DNA of 64,000 bases from Neisseria shayeganii 871 (GTDB taxonomy: Bacteria > Pseudomonadota > Gammaproteobacteria > Burkholderiales > Neisseriaceae). The stretch lies in assembly GCF_000226875.1 (NCBI RefSeq), contig NZ_JH164926.1:1944780-2008779 (forward strand), read 5' to 3'. Within the stretch, counting starts at the first letter, position 1. The number at the start of each line of letters is the position of its first letter. The notes beneath the pieces were generated by a model. The model saw nothing but the letters and a program-made list of their open reading frames with translations. It searched no databases and was not told where the DNA came from. Shown in pieces: positions 8,863 to 17,748 of this stretch. The position numbers and the translations under genes are program-made.

Positions 8863-10305
8863 ATGTCTTTACACCTTCCCCGCCTATCCCTGTTCGGCTG
8901 TATCTGCCTGCTCCCCGCCCTGCTGTACGCCCAAACGCCGCCGGCCCTGCCTAGGCCGCAACCGGAAACCCGTTTCGACATCAGCCCCGAAATCCGTTCC
9001 GACGCACCGCCTGCCGCACACACTACAGGTAGCCCGGACCCTCAACAGCCGCTCAACATCAGCCCCGAAGAGCTGCTGCAAAACCCTGAGTTGCTGCATC
9101 GCGCCCTGCAGTCTTCCGTACTGCTCAACAACCTCGAAGGCGTGCGTCTGCTGCTGCCGCTCTACCGCCAGCTGCCCCCGCCGCACGAAGAAATGCTGCT
9201 GGTGCTGGCCGATGCCATGATCGCCCGTGCAGATGGAAAATACAATCAAGCCGTTACCGCCTACCGCCGGGCCCTTTCGCTGGAGCCGGATATGCCCGCC
9301 GTGCGCCTGTCGCTGGCGCAATCCCTGTTTGAAAACCACGAAAACGAAGCCGCCCGCGACCAATTCACCCGCCTGCGCGCCGACGGACAACTGCCGCCCG
9401 AAATCCGCCAACTGGTCGACCATTACCTCACCGCCCTCGATCAACGCAACACTTGGTCTTTCTACGGCAGCCTCCACTATCTGCGCGACGGCAACATCAA
9501 CAATGCCCCCGCCAACCGCACCTTCCGCACCGCCAACGGCGAATTCACCTTCCCCGAACCCGAATCCGCAGAAGGCCTGGCCTACCGCCTCGGCGGCGCA
9601 CGCGACTGGCTGCTGGGCGGCCATTGGTCGCTGCGTACCGCTGCCGACGCTTCCGGCAAATGGTATTGGAACAACCGCCCATACGATGACGCCTCAGCCC
9701 GCCTGACCGTTGGCGGCGCCTACAAAACCGCCCGCGCCGAAGCCGCCCTGCTGCCCTATTTCGAACGCCGCTGGTTCGGCAACCGCGCCTATTTGCGCGA
9801 AGCCGGCCTGCGCGCCGAATGGCGCTACTGGCTCGCACCCGGCCACCAGCTTCTGCTGGCCGGCGAATGGGGGCAGCAGCAGCACGACCGCCGCACCTTT
9901 CTCGACGGCCCCAACCGCAATGTTTCCGCCACTTGGCTGTATATTCAAAACCCGCGCCAATACTGGATTTTGGGCACAGACTACGCCCGCAAGAGCGCCC
10001 GCGACCGCAGCGACACCTATCAGCGCAACAGCCTGCGTGCCGGCTGGACCAGGGAATGGTCGTACGGCCTCTCCACCGCCCTCACGGCCGAAGCCGGCTT
10101 GCGCCGATACGACGGCCCGGATTTCCTCAACATCCGCCGAGAAGACAAAGAATACGCCGCCAGCCTGTCTGTCTGGCACCGCCGCGTCCACTTCTGGGGC
10201 ATCACCCCCCGCTTGGTGGGCACCTGGCAAAAGAGCGACAGCAACCACCCGCTTTACCGTTTCCAAAAAAGCAATCTGTTTATCCAAATCGGCAAAACCT
10301 TTTAG
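8863..10305 (+). CDS. Slam-type surface lipoprotein assembly modulator (DUF560 barrel)
   Basis: The 480-residue protein starts with a signal peptide ending around LLYAQ. A TPR-like region follows (about 75-185, e.g. GKYNQAVTAYRRALSLEPDM). The rest is a Tyr/Trp/Arg-rich C-terminal half (about 195-480) with alternating beta strands ending in IGKTF, typical of an outer-membrane barrel. This is the Slam/DUF560 architecture first described in Neisseria, which moves lipoproteins such as TbpB to the cell surface. No lipobox-bearing substrate gene is adjacent, so its client lies elsewhere. It starts 36 bp after rluC and may share its transcript. Confidence 0.85.
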   Translation: MSLHLPRLSLFGCICLLPALLYAQTPPALPRPQPETRFDISPEIRSDAPPAAHTTGSPDPQQPLNISPEELLQNPELLHRALQSSVLLNNLEGVRLLLPLYRQLPPPHEEMLLVLADAMIARADGKYNQAVTAYRRALSLEPDMPAVRLSLAQSLFENHENEAARDQFTRLRADGQLPPEIRQLVDHYLTALDQRNTWSFYGSLHYLRDGNINNAPANRTFRTANGEFTFPEPESAEGLAYRLGGARDWLLGGHWSLRTAADASGKWYWNNRPYDDASARLTVGGAYKTARAEAALLPYFERRWFGNRAYLREAGLRAEWRYWLAPGHQLLLAGEWGQQQHDRRTFLDGPNRNVSATWLYIQNPRQYWILGTDYARKSARDRSDTYQRNSLRAGWTREWSYGLSTALTAEAGLRRYDGPDFLNIRREDKEYAASLSVWHRRVHFWGITPRLVGTWQKSDSNHPLYRFQKSNLFIQIGKTF

Positions 10306-10360
10306 CCCGATACTCTATTTTTTCCACACACAAACTTTCAGGTAGCCTCTCAAAATCCAT

Positions 10361-11017
10361 ATGAAAAAACCCTACCAACTGCTGATATTCGATTGGGACG
10401 GCACACTGGCCGACTCCACCGCCCAAATTGTTGAGGGCGTGCAAAACGCCTTCCGCGAACACGGCCTCAACCAGCCGACAGAAGAAGACATTCGCCAAAT
10501 CATCGGCTTAAGCTTAAACGAAGCGATTGCCCGCCTGCATCCCGGCTTGCCTGCCCGGCAAACCGAAGCCCTGATTGACGCCTACCGCCAACACTATTTC
10601 CACCGCCGCCCGCCCACCATACTGTTTGCCCAAGCCGCCGCCGCCCTGCCCAGGCTGCAGCAGCACTACTGGCTGGCCGTGGCCACCGGCAAAAGCCGGC
10701 GCGGACTGGACCTCGCCCTACAGGAAACCGCCAGCGCCCACTACTTTCTCAGCACCCGCACCGTAGATGAATGCGCCGCCAAACCGCAGCCCGAAATGGT
10801 GCTGTCGATCTGCGACGAACTGGGCGTAGCGCCGGCCGACGCCTTGGTGATCGGCGACACCACCCACGATTTGAATATGGCTTATAATGCCCGCTGCCAC
10901 GCCGTCTCCGTCACCACCGGCGCCCACGCCGCCGCCCAGCTGCAAACCGTGCCCCATCAGGCCATGCTCGGTGGCATACAAGACCTGCTCCGCTGGCTCA
11001 ACATCCCTAACGGCTAA
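10361..11017 (+). CDS. HAD-superfamily hydrolase, Gph/phosphoglycolate phosphatase-like
   Basis: The 218-residue protein carries the HAD motif I DWDGTLADS near residue 11 (nucleophile Asp and acid/base Asp), a small alpha-helical cap of the C1 type, motif II in VATGKS, motif III Lys near AAKPQPEMV and motif IV GDTTHDLNMA. It belongs to subfamily IA and resembles proteins annotated as phosphoglycolate phosphatase; the true substrate cannot be read from sequence. It follows rluC and slam on the same strand, and a DUS terminator closes the group. Confidence 0.85.
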   Translation: MKKPYQLLIFDWDGTLADSTAQIVEGVQNAFREHGLNQPTEEDIRQIIGLSLNEAIARLHPGLPARQTEALIDAYRQHYFHRRPPTILFAQAAAALPRLQQHYWLAVATGKSRRGLDLALQETASAHYFLSTRTVDECAAKPQPEMVLSICDELGVAPADALVIGDTTHDLNMAYNARCHAVSVTTGAHAAAQLQTVPHQAMLGGIQDLLRWLNIPNG

Positions 11018-11040
11018 ACAAACGGCCGCCCCACCACAAC

Positions 11041-11076
11041 ATCAGGCTACCTGAAAGCCTTTTCAGGTAGCCTGAT
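11041..11076 (+). terminator. Tight inverted DUS pair
   Basis: Arms 11041-11056 and 11061-11076 form a 16-bp stem containing both DUS copies, 20 bp after the HAD gene stop. Confidence 0.75.
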
Positions 11077-11107
11077 GCACACAATCCCCACATCGAGGAA
11101 ACCCACC

Positions 11108-12070
11108 GTGAAATACACCGTCTCCCCTCCCGAAAAGCGCACCGAAAACTGGGAACGCGACACACTGGAAAAAGTACTGCTCGAAGCCTACCGCGAACAG
11201 CGGCGCGCCCGCATTTGGAAGCTCGTCTTCCGCCTCATCCTGCTTGCCTTCTTCGCCCTCTACCTCGTCGCCATCTTCGGCAAAGTCAACCAATTCAACC
11301 CGCACAGCCAACAGCCGCACACCGCCGTCATCCAGCTCGACGGCGTCATCACCAGCCAGGCCGACCAAGTGGCCAAACTGCGTGAAGGCTTGGCCGCCGC
11401 CTACAAAAACCCGCACGTCAAAGGCGTCATCATCCGCGCCAACAGCCCCGGCGGCTCGCCCGTGGTGTCCAACATCGCCTACCAGGAAATCCGCCGCCTC
11501 AAAGCCGAACATCCGAAAATCCCGCTGTATGTCGTGGCTGAAGACGTCTGCGCCTCCGGCTGCTACTACATCGCCGCCGCCGCCGACAAAATCTACGCCG
11601 ACCCCACCAGCATCGTCGGCAGCATCGGCGTGGTCGGCAGCAGCTTCGACCTCACCGGTCTGATGGACCACCTCGGCATCAAACGCCGCAACCGCACCGC
11701 CGGCGAACACAAAGGCATGGGTGACCCCTTCAGCCCGGAAACCCCCGAACAAGCCGCCATGTGGCAAGCCATGCTCGACGACATCCACCGCCAATTCATT
11801 CACGCCGTACGCGAAGGCCGCGGCAACCGCCTGAAAGAAGCCGAACACCCCGATCTCTTCAGCGGTCGTGTTTACACCGGCGGCGAAGCCGTCAAAACCG
11901 GCCTCATCGACGCCACCGGCAACATCTACAGCGTTTCCCGCGACATCATCAAAGCCCCCGAGCTGGTGGACTACACCCCGCAAGACAGCCTGAGCCGCAC
12001 CCTCAGCAAAAACTTCGGCGCCAGCATCCGTCAAAGCGTACAGGAAATCAGCCGCGACAGCGTGTGGTAG
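11108..12070 (+). CDS. S49-family signal peptide peptidase (SppA-like)
   Basis: A GTG start preceded by GAGGAA yields 320 residues. One N-terminal transmembrane segment (about 40-60, RLILLAFFALYLVAIFG) anchors a periplasmic S49 domain. The catalytic Ser is in the CASGCYYIA motif (about residue 152) and the Lys in EHKGMGDPF (about residue 204), the Ser/Lys dyad of short SppA enzymes. VGSIGVVGSS is also conserved. It likely degrades signal peptides or membrane protein fragments. It stands alone between a DUS terminator and tRNA-Phe. Confidence 0.88.
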   Translation: MKYTVSPPEKRTENWERDTLEKVLLEAYREQRRARIWKLVFRLILLAFFALYLVAIFGKVNQFNPHSQQPHTAVIQLDGVITSQADQVAKLREGLAAAYKNPHVKGVIIRANSPGGSPVVSNIAYQEIRRLKAEHPKIPLYVVAEDVCASGCYYIAAAADKIYADPTSIVGSIGVVGSSFDLTGLMDHLGIKRRNRTAGEHKGMGDPFSPETPEQAAMWQAMLDDIHRQFIHAVREGRGNRLKEAEHPDLFSGRVYTGGEAVKTGLIDATGNIYSVSRDIIKAPELVDYTPQDSLSRTLSKNFGASIRQSVQEISRDSVW

Positions 12071-12179
12071 CCCGCTCGCAGCCCAAGATGTGCCATGGGA
12101 ATCAAACCGGCAACAGTCCGCGCTCCACGCCAGATTCCACAGCATAAACTCGTTAGCCATACCGCCCGAGACCTTTGCC

Positions 12180-12211
12180 AAGGCTACCTGAAAAGATTGT
12201 CAGGTAGCCTT
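12180..12211 (+). terminator. Inverted DUS pair after the S49 peptidase
   Basis: A 12-bp stem made of two DUS copies (12180-12191 and 12200-12211). Just before it, at 12168-12180, GAGACCTTTGCCA looks like a stray end of the MITE family. Confidence 0.65.
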
Positions 12212-12299
12212 TGCCTCGGCATCCCAAACCATTTCCGCCATACGTAAAAATTAATTTCTTTTAAAATCATCAGCCCAAAACTCCATCAAACAAACCAAC

Positions 12300-12328
12300 T
12301 TGACAGAACAACAGCCAACTGGTTTAAT
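12300..12328 (+). promoter_or_regulatory. Sigma-70 promoter of tRNA-Phe
   Basis: TTGACA (12300-12305), a 17-bp spacer and TTTAAT (12323-12328) lie 18 bp before the mature tRNA. Confidence 0.75.
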
Positions 12329-12346
12329 TACATTCTTTCAAAGCAA

Positions 12347-12422
12347 GGCCAGATAGCTCAGTTGGTAGAGCAACGGATTGAAAATCCGTGTGTCGGCGGT
12401 TCGATCCCGCCTCTGGCCACCA
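12347..12422 (+). tRNA. tRNA-Phe (GAA)
   Basis: A 76-nt cloverleaf with encoded CCA. The acceptor pairs GGCCAGA with TCTGGCC, the D arm is AGCTCAGTTGGTAGAGC, the anticodon loop reads TTGAAAA with anticodon GAA, and the T arm is GGCGGTTCGATCCCGCC. A beheaded integrase directly downstream suggests the 3' end has served as a phage or island attachment site. Confidence 0.97.
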
Positions 12423-12460
12423 CACTGCCGCATTTCGCGGCTTTTTTGTTGTCTAACGCC

Positions 12461-12577
12461 GTCTAATAAAATCTACCAAATCCATAACAGGCAAGGCTTT
12501 CAGAGAAAAATCCCCCCGTTTTGTCGTCTAATACCATCTACCGCCGTCTAATTGAATCTACCGTAAATTTACGGTAT
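12461..12577. other. Putative integrase arm sites and operator palindrome
   Basis: Three direct repeats GTCTAATNNNATCTACC occur at 12461-12477, 12526-12542 and 12546-12562. They overlap or precede an 18-bp perfect palindrome TACCGTAAATTTACGGTA (12560-12577). Two more TTTTTTACGGTAT units and an inverted copy (TACCGTAAAAATG) run up to the integrase start. Direct repeats between a tRNA and an integrase gene are typical of arm-type integrase sites, and the palindromes may be autoregulatory operators. Both roles are inferred from position. Confidence 0.55.
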
Positions 12578-12637
12578 TTTTTACGGTATGGTATTTTTTA
12601 CGGTATCCTGAAAGCACCACTGAAAAATACCGTAAAA

Positions 12638-12746
12638 ATGCCCTTAAACAACCGCCGGATAAGGAATGCAAAGCCATCCGTCAAACCCTACAAACTGACT
12701 GACGGCGGCGGCCTGTATCTGCACGTTATCACGGTGGAGATAGGCT
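12638..12746 (+). pseudogene. N-terminal stub of a P4-type tyrosine integrase
   Basis: The ATG at 12638 opens MPLNNRRIRNAKPSVKPYKL, followed by TDGGGLYLHV. This is the N-terminal arm-binding domain start typical of P4-family tyrosine recombinases. The frame is cut after about 33 codons, where MITE copy 3 begins; nothing of the catalytic domain is seen downstream. It is the relic of an element that integrated at tRNA-Phe. Confidence 0.8.
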
Positions 12747-12929
12747 GAGACCCTTGAAAACCCCCATCTGCGGCGCATTTCTGCGTTGTGCGTTTATGCC
12801 CTATGGGTACTGCTCGCTCACTTGCCTATCTGTATGATATGTCTGTCCCATAGGGATTCCTAGCGTTCACGTTCGCTGCGCTGCTACGCCTTGAACTGCA
12901 TCCACATCTGGAGGTTTTGCAAAGGTCTC
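12747..12929 (-). repeat. MITE-like TIR element, copy 3 (183 bp)
   Basis: Same family as copy 1 in the opposite orientation and with a slightly degenerate left end (GAGACCCTTGAAAACC). AGGCT flanks it on both sides (12742-12746 and 12930-12934), as for copy 4. It interrupts the integrase relic. Confidence 0.75.
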
Positions 12930-13083
12930 AGGCTAGATGTAGAAAATGAGCCGGGTTGTTTACACCACAGGTTGAGAAAAATAGCTGTAGAAATTTGTAA
13001 AATGTCCCTATATCTTCTGAATGTCCGGGCGACAATTTAGGGAATATAAGGAATATTTTGCAAAGGTTTTAGCCTAAAAAGAA

Positions 13084-13112
13084 ACGAGCCTAAGCATTTT
13101 GCTTAGGCTCGT
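13084..13112 (-). terminator. Terminator of the first tRNA-Lys
   Basis: A 13-bp stem (ACGAGCCTAAGCA and its complement, arms 13084-13096 and 13100-13112), followed on the minus strand by TTCTTTTT. The tRNA-Lys at 43938 has a near twin of this hairpin. Confidence 0.85.
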
Positions 13113-13117
13113 AAAGC

Positions 13118-13193
13118 TGGTGGGTCGTGAAGGATTCGAACCTTCGACCAACGGATTAAAAGTCCGCTGCTCTACCGACTGAGCTAACGACCC
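13118..13193 (-). tRNA. tRNA-Lys (TTT), copy 1
   Basis: A 76-nt cloverleaf with encoded CCA; acceptor GGGTCGT/ACGACCC, anticodon loop CTTTTAA with anticodon TTT. By eye it is identical over its full length to the copy at 43938-44013. Confidence 0.97.
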
Positions 13194-13202
13194 GAATGTT
13201 GA

Positions 13203-13231
13203 ATTATATCTATATATATAAATCCTGTCAA
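13203..13231 (-). promoter_or_regulatory. Consensus sigma-70 promoter of tRNA-Lys
   Basis: On the minus strand, TTGACA (13226-13231), a 17-bp AT-rich spacer and TATAAT (13203-13208): perfect consensus at both boxes, about 10 bp from the tRNA. Confidence 0.85.
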
Positions 13232-13360
13232 AGTCATCGGGAGAATCTGAATTTAATACAATGCAAAACTATCGGGGCGGCTTAGATAACTACTGTCTGA
13301 AAAACACTGAGGTGCCCAGTAAACAAAATAGCAATAGGAAACTTAATCGGGGCCAGACTC

Positions 13361-13406
13361 ACAAAATAAGAAAGCAATATGGCATTTTGGGTACCATATT
13401 GCTTTC
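13361..13406 (-). terminator. Terminator of the atp operon
   Basis: A 13-bp stem (GAAAGCAATATGG and its complement, arms 13370-13382 and 13394-13406) lies 16 bp past the atpC stop. T-rich tracts lie on both sides, so it could also work for the other strand. Confidence 0.85.
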
Positions 13407-13421
13407 TTTTTGAATTAAAGA

Positions 13422-13847
13422 TCATTGATTCTTACGAGAACGTAAGTAATCCAAAGCCTTCAACTCCGCGATTGCAGCTGCCAATGCAGCCTGTGCTTTG
13501 GCCAAAGATTCAGCATCTTCAGCATTAACCATTTTGGCTTCGGCGGCCTTTTTCGCCTCTTCTGCACGGGCCTGATCCATTTCCGCACTGCGTACGGCCA
13601 CATCCGCCAGAATGGTTACTTTATTGGGTTGTACTTCCAGTACGCCACCAGAAATTGCCACCAACACTTCTTCAGCCTCACCGGGAACGCGTAAACGCAG
13701 CACACCCGGACGCACCAAGCTCATAATTGGAACGTGCTGAGGATAAATACCAAGCTCACCACTCACAGTCGGCACCACAGCAAACTCAGCTTGACCGGAA
13801 TAGATGTTTTGCTCGTTACTTACCACTTCAACTTGCATGATACTCAT
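13422..13847 (-). CDS. atpC: ATP synthase epsilon subunit
   Basis: 141 residues, usual length. The N-terminal beta sandwich begins MSIMQVEVVSNEQNIYSG and contains GELGIYPQHVPIMS and the ISGGVLEVQPNKVTILAD segment. The C-terminal two-helix inhibitory domain (about 90-138) is Ala/Glu rich. It is the last gene of the operon, 10 bp after atpD, and sits in the F1 central stalk, where it couples rotation and can inhibit ATP hydrolysis. Confidence 0.97.
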   Translation of the reverse strand: MSIMQVEVVSNEQNIYSGQAEFAVVPTVSGELGIYPQHVPIMSLVRPGVLRLRVPGEAEEVLVAISGGVLEVQPNKVTILADVAVRSAEMDQARAEEAKKAAEAKMVNAEDAESLAKAQAALAAAIAELKALDYLRSRKNQ

Positions 13848-13857
13848 GCCCGTCTCC

Positions 13858-15255
13858 TTAGCTTAAGGTCTTGGCTTTTTCCACAGCCTCTTCAATACCA
13901 CCTACCATATAGAAAGCCTGTTCGGGCAAGTGGTCATATTCACCGCTCAAAATAGCTTTAAAGCCAGCAATGGTATCGCGCAGAGACACATATTTGCCAG
14001 GGGAACCAGTAAATACTTCGGCTACATGGAAAGGTTGTGACAGGAAGCGCTGAATCTTACGAGCGCGCATTACGGTCAACTTATCCTCATCAGACAATTC
14101 ATCCATGCCCAAAATAGCAATAATGTCACGCAACTCTTTGTATTTTTGCAGTGTGGATTGCACGCCACGGGCCACATCGTAATGTTCTTGGCCCAATACC
14201 ATGGGATCCAGCTGACGTGATGTGGAATCCAAAGGATCTACTGCAGGGTAGATACCCAATGATGCGATATCACGGCTCAATACCACCGTCGCATCCAAGT
14301 GTGCAAAAGTAGTTGCGGGAGAGGGGTCGGTCAAGTCATCCGCCGGTACATATACGGCCTGAATGGAAGTAATTGAACCAGTCTGAGTAGAGGTAATACG
14401 TTCTTGCAAGCGGCCCATTTCTTCCGCTAATGTCGGTTGGTAACCTACTGCAGAAGGCATACGGCCCAGCAATGCGGATACTTCTGTACCTGCCAAGGTA
14501 TAACGGTAAATATTATCCACAAAGAACAAAACATCACGACCTTTGCCGCTGGCGTCTTTTTCATCACGGAAATGTTCAGCCATAGAAAGTCCTGTCAAGG
14601 CCACACGCAAGCGGTTGCCAGGAGGCTCATTCATCTGGCCATATACCATGGCCACTTTGTCCAAGACGTTGGAGTCTTTCATCTCATGGTAAAAGTCATT
14701 ACCTTCACGAGTACGTTCACCAACACCCGCAAACACAGACAAACCACTGTGTGCTTTTGCAATGTTGTTGATCAATTCCATCATGTTTACGGTTTTGCCT
14801 ACGCCGGCACCACCGAACAGGCCGACCTTACCGCCCTTGGCAAAGGGACAAAGCAAATCGATCACCTTAATACCGGTTTCCAGCAATTCGGTTGTACTGG
14901 ACAACTCATCAAATTTGGGCGCCGGCTGGTGAATGGCGCGAGTTTGGTCGGCATTGATTGGACCAGCCTCATCAACCGGCTTGCCCAAGACGTCCATAAT
15001 ACGACCCAACGTTGCTTGTCCAACCGGAACCGTAATCGGGGCACCTGTATTTTGTACAGCTAAGCCGCGTTTTAGGCCGTCCGTACTGCCCATCGCAATG
15101 GTACGCACCACACCGTCGCCGAGCTGCTGTTGCACTTCTAATGTTAAATCGGTGTCAACCAATTTCAGAGCATCGTATACACGCGGGATAGCATTACGCG
15201 GAAATTCCACATCCACTACTGCGCCAATAATTTGTACGATCTTACCTTGGCTCAT
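13858..15255 (-). CDS. atpD: ATP synthase beta subunit
   Basis: 465 residues with the catalytic P-loop GGAGVGKT (about 150-157), the catalytic Glu in GERTREGNDFYHEM and the DELSDEDK (DELSEED-type) lever near residue 380. It forms the three catalytic sites of F1, alternating with alpha. This gene and its operon have lower GC and plainer codon use than the flanking accessory genes, as expected for highly expressed genes. Confidence 0.98.
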   Translation of the reverse strand: MSQGKIVQIIGAVVDVEFPRNAIPRVYDALKLVDTDLTLEVQQQLGDGVVRTIAMGSTDGLKRGLAVQNTGAPITVPVGQATLGRIMDVLGKPVDEAGPINADQTRAIHQPAPKFDELSSTTELLETGIKVIDLLCPFAKGGKVGLFGGAGVGKTVNMMELINNIAKAHSGLSVFAGVGERTREGNDFYHEMKDSNVLDKVAMVYGQMNEPPGNRLRVALTGLSMAEHFRDEKDASGKGRDVLFFVDNIYRYTLAGTEVSALLGRMPSAVGYQPTLAEEMGRLQERITSTQTGSITSIQAVYVPADDLTDPSPATTFAHLDATVVLSRDIASLGIYPAVDPLDSTSRQLDPMVLGQEHYDVARGVQSTLQKYKELRDIIAILGMDELSDEDKLTVMRARKIQRFLSQPFHVAEVFTGSPGKYVSLRDTIAGFKAILSGEYDHLPEQAFYMVGGIEEAVEKAKTLS

Positions 15256-15291
15256 TATTGAATCCTATTTTAATCCGAGCAGTATGCAAGC

Positions 15292-16167
15292 TTATACGGC
15301 AGCTGCACCCGCCACAATTTCTGACAATTCTGTGGTAATAGCCGCTTGACGAGATTTGTTATAAACCAAACGCAGCTCTTTAATTGCATTACCGGCATTA
15401 TCCGTAGCGGCTTTCATCGCCACCATACGGGCTGCCTGTTCGGAAGCCATATTTTCACATAATGCTTGATAAACCACAGACTCCAAATAACGGCGAACCA
15501 AATATTCGAGAACGACTGCCGGTTTGGGTTCATAAACATAATCCCAGCCATATTCTTTGCTCTCGGATACTTCGTGCAACACGTTCTGGCCAATCGGCAA
15601 TAGAGTTTCCAAATGAGGTTCTTGCCTCATTGTATTAACAAACTCCGCATAAACCAAATGGATTACATCCAACTGACCTTCGGTATAACGTTGGAAAACT
15701 TCGGTAACTGCCCCCAAAAGCTTTTCCATTTTTGGGGTATCACCCAAGTTCACTGCACTGGCTACGACATTAATGCCTACGCGGTTACAGGCAGCCAAAC
15801 CTTTGCTACCTAAACAAACAGCCTCAACCTCAACACCTTGCTGCTGGTATTCTTGCACTTTTGCAAAAAACCTTTTCAGCAAATTGGCATTCAAGCCTCC
15901 GCACAAGCCTTTATCTGTCGTAATCAAAATAAAACCGGCTCGCCTTACTGCTGTACGGCTCTCTAGGATTGGCAGATTATGCTCCGTTTCACTTTGAGCC
16001 AAATGACTCATCACCAAGCGGACTTTTTCTGCATAGGGCCGAGCCAAACGCATACGGTCTTGAGTCTTCCTCATTTTGGAAGTTGAAACCATCTGCATGG
16101 CTTTGGTAATTTTTTGAGTATTCTGAACACTACGAATCTTCGTCAGAATTTCTTTTCCTACCGCCAT
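15292..16167 (-). CDS. atpG: ATP synthase gamma subunit
   Basis: 291 residues. It starts MAVGKEILTKIRSVQNTQKI, with the conserved MVSTSKMRKTQ segment of the N-terminal helix. The C-terminal helix, with KAATDNAGNAIKELRLVYNK SRQA in two adjoining motifs, completes the rotor coiled coil. TTDKGLCGGLN is the family signature. It is the rotating central shaft of F1. Confidence 0.97.
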   Translation of the reverse strand: MAVGKEILTKIRSVQNTQKITKAMQMVSTSKMRKTQDRMRLARPYAEKVRLVMSHLAQSETEHNLPILESRTAVRRAGFILITTDKGLCGGLNANLLKRFFAKVQEYQQQGVEVEAVCLGSKGLAACNRVGINVVASAVNLGDTPKMEKLLGAVTEVFQRYTEGQLDVIHLVYAEFVNTMRQEPHLETLLPIGQNVLHEVSESKEYGWDYVYEPKPAVVLEYLVRRYLESVVYQALCENMASEQAARMVAMKAATDNAGNAIKELRLVYNKSRQAAITTELSEIVAGAAAV

Positions 16168-16190
16168 TTCAGACTCCTTTCTTCAACAAC

Positions 16191-17738
16191 TTACGCTGTA
16201 TAGTTGTAAGAGGTTTTGAAAGTTTTCATGGCTTCGGTCAAGACCTGTTCATTTTCATCAGACAATGCTCCAGAAGCATTAACGGCATCAAGCACAGCCG
16301 GATGCTGAACACGAATATAGTTCAAGAATTCAGCCTCAAAAGCCAGTGCTTTACTTACAGGCACATCGGCATAAGAACCGTTGTTAATGGCCCACAAAGT
16401 CAGCGCCATTTCAGCCGTATTCAAGGTGTTGAATTGTTTTTGCTTCATCAACTCAGTCACCACTTCGCCATGCTGCAATTGTTTGCGCGTCGCTTCGTCC
16501 AAATCGGATGCAAACTGCGAGAACGCAGCCAGTTCACGGTATTGGGCCAATGCCAAACGAATACCGCCACCTAATTTTTTAATGACTTTGGTTTGTGCCG
16601 CACCGCCGACTCGGGATACAGAAATACCGGCATTAATGGCAGGACGGATACCAGAGTTAAACAAATCAGTTTCCAAGAAGATCTGACCGTCAGTAATAGA
16701 AATAACGTTGGTCGGAACGAATGCAGAAACGTCGCCAGCTTGGGTTTCAATGATTGGCAAAGCAGTCAGAGAACCTGTTTTACCTTTTACTTCACCATTG
16801 GTCAGCTTTTCTACTTCATCTGCATTGATACGGGCAGCACGTTCCAACAAGCGGCTATGCAAATAGAAAACATCACCCGGATAGGCTTCACGACCGGGAG
16901 GACGACGCAGCAACAAAGAAATCTGACGATAGGCAACAGCTTGCTTGGACAAATCGTCGTAGACAATCAATGCATCTTCACCGCGGTCACGGAAAAATTC
17001 ACCCATGGTACAGCCGGCATAAGGTGCAATAAACTGCAAGGCGGCAGCTTCCGATGCCGTGGCCGCCACGACAATGGTGTGCTCCATGGCACCATGCTCT
17101 TCCAATTTACGAACAACGTTCGCAATAGAAGAGGCTTTTTGGCCAACTGCCACGTAAATACAAACTACGCCCGTACCCTTTTGGTTCACAATCGCATCTA
17201 AAGCAACTGCCGTTTTACCGGTTTGCCGGTCACCAATGATCAACTCACGCTGACCACGGCCTACTGGCACCATTGAATCGATTGCTTTTAAGCCGGTTTG
17301 CATCGGTTGGTCTACAGATTGACGAGCAATCACACCGGGAGCAATTTTTTCAATCGGCGCAGTTTGCTGAGTGTCAATCGGACCTTTGCCATCAATCGGC
17401 TGTCCCAAGGCATTCACCACGCGACCGATCAAAGCACGGCCAATCGGCACTTCCAAAATACGACCAGTACACTTAACCTCATCACCTTCTTTGATGTGCT
17501 CATACTCACCCAGAACGATCGCACCTACTGAGTCGCGCTCCAAGTTCATGGCCAAACCAAAGGTGTTGCCGGGAAACTCCAGCATTTCGCCTTGCATTAC
17601 GTCTGACAAGCCGTGTACGCGAACAATACCATCAGTCACAGAAATCACACTGCCTCGGGTGCGGACTTCTTGTTTGGCGTTTAAGTTCTCGATTTTGGCT
17701 TTCAGCAAATCACTAATCTCAGCAGGATTAATCTGCAT
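16191..17738 (-). CDS. atpA: ATP synthase alpha subunit
   Basis: 515 residues. The nucleotide-binding P-loop is GDRQTGKT (about 170-177) and the family signature PAINAGISVSRVGG is present near residue 365. It forms the non-catalytic nucleotide sites of F1. It lies 23 bp from atpG and 10 bp from atpH in the standard operon order. Confidence 0.98.
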   Translation of the reverse strand: MQINPAEISDLLKAKIENLNAKQEVRTRGSVISVTDGIVRVHGLSDVMQGEMLEFPGNTFGLAMNLERDSVGAIVLGEYEHIKEGDEVKCTGRILEVPIGRALIGRVVNALGQPIDGKGPIDTQQTAPIEKIAPGVIARQSVDQPMQTGLKAIDSMVPVGRGQRELIIGDRQTGKTAVALDAIVNQKGTGVVCIYVAVGQKASSIANVVRKLEEHGAMEHTIVVAATASEAAALQFIAPYAGCTMGEFFRDRGEDALIVYDDLSKQAVAYRQISLLLRRPPGREAYPGDVFYLHSRLLERAARINADEVEKLTNGEVKGKTGSLTALPIIETQAGDVSAFVPTNVISITDGQIFLETDLFNSGIRPAINAGISVSRVGGAAQTKVIKKLGGGIRLALAQYRELAAFSQFASDLDEATRKQLQHGEVVTELMKQKQFNTLNTAEMALTLWAINNGSYADVPVSKALAFEAEFLNYIRVQHPAVLDAVNASGALSDENEQVLTEAMKTFKTSYNYTA

Positions 17739-17748
17739 GAAAACTCTC

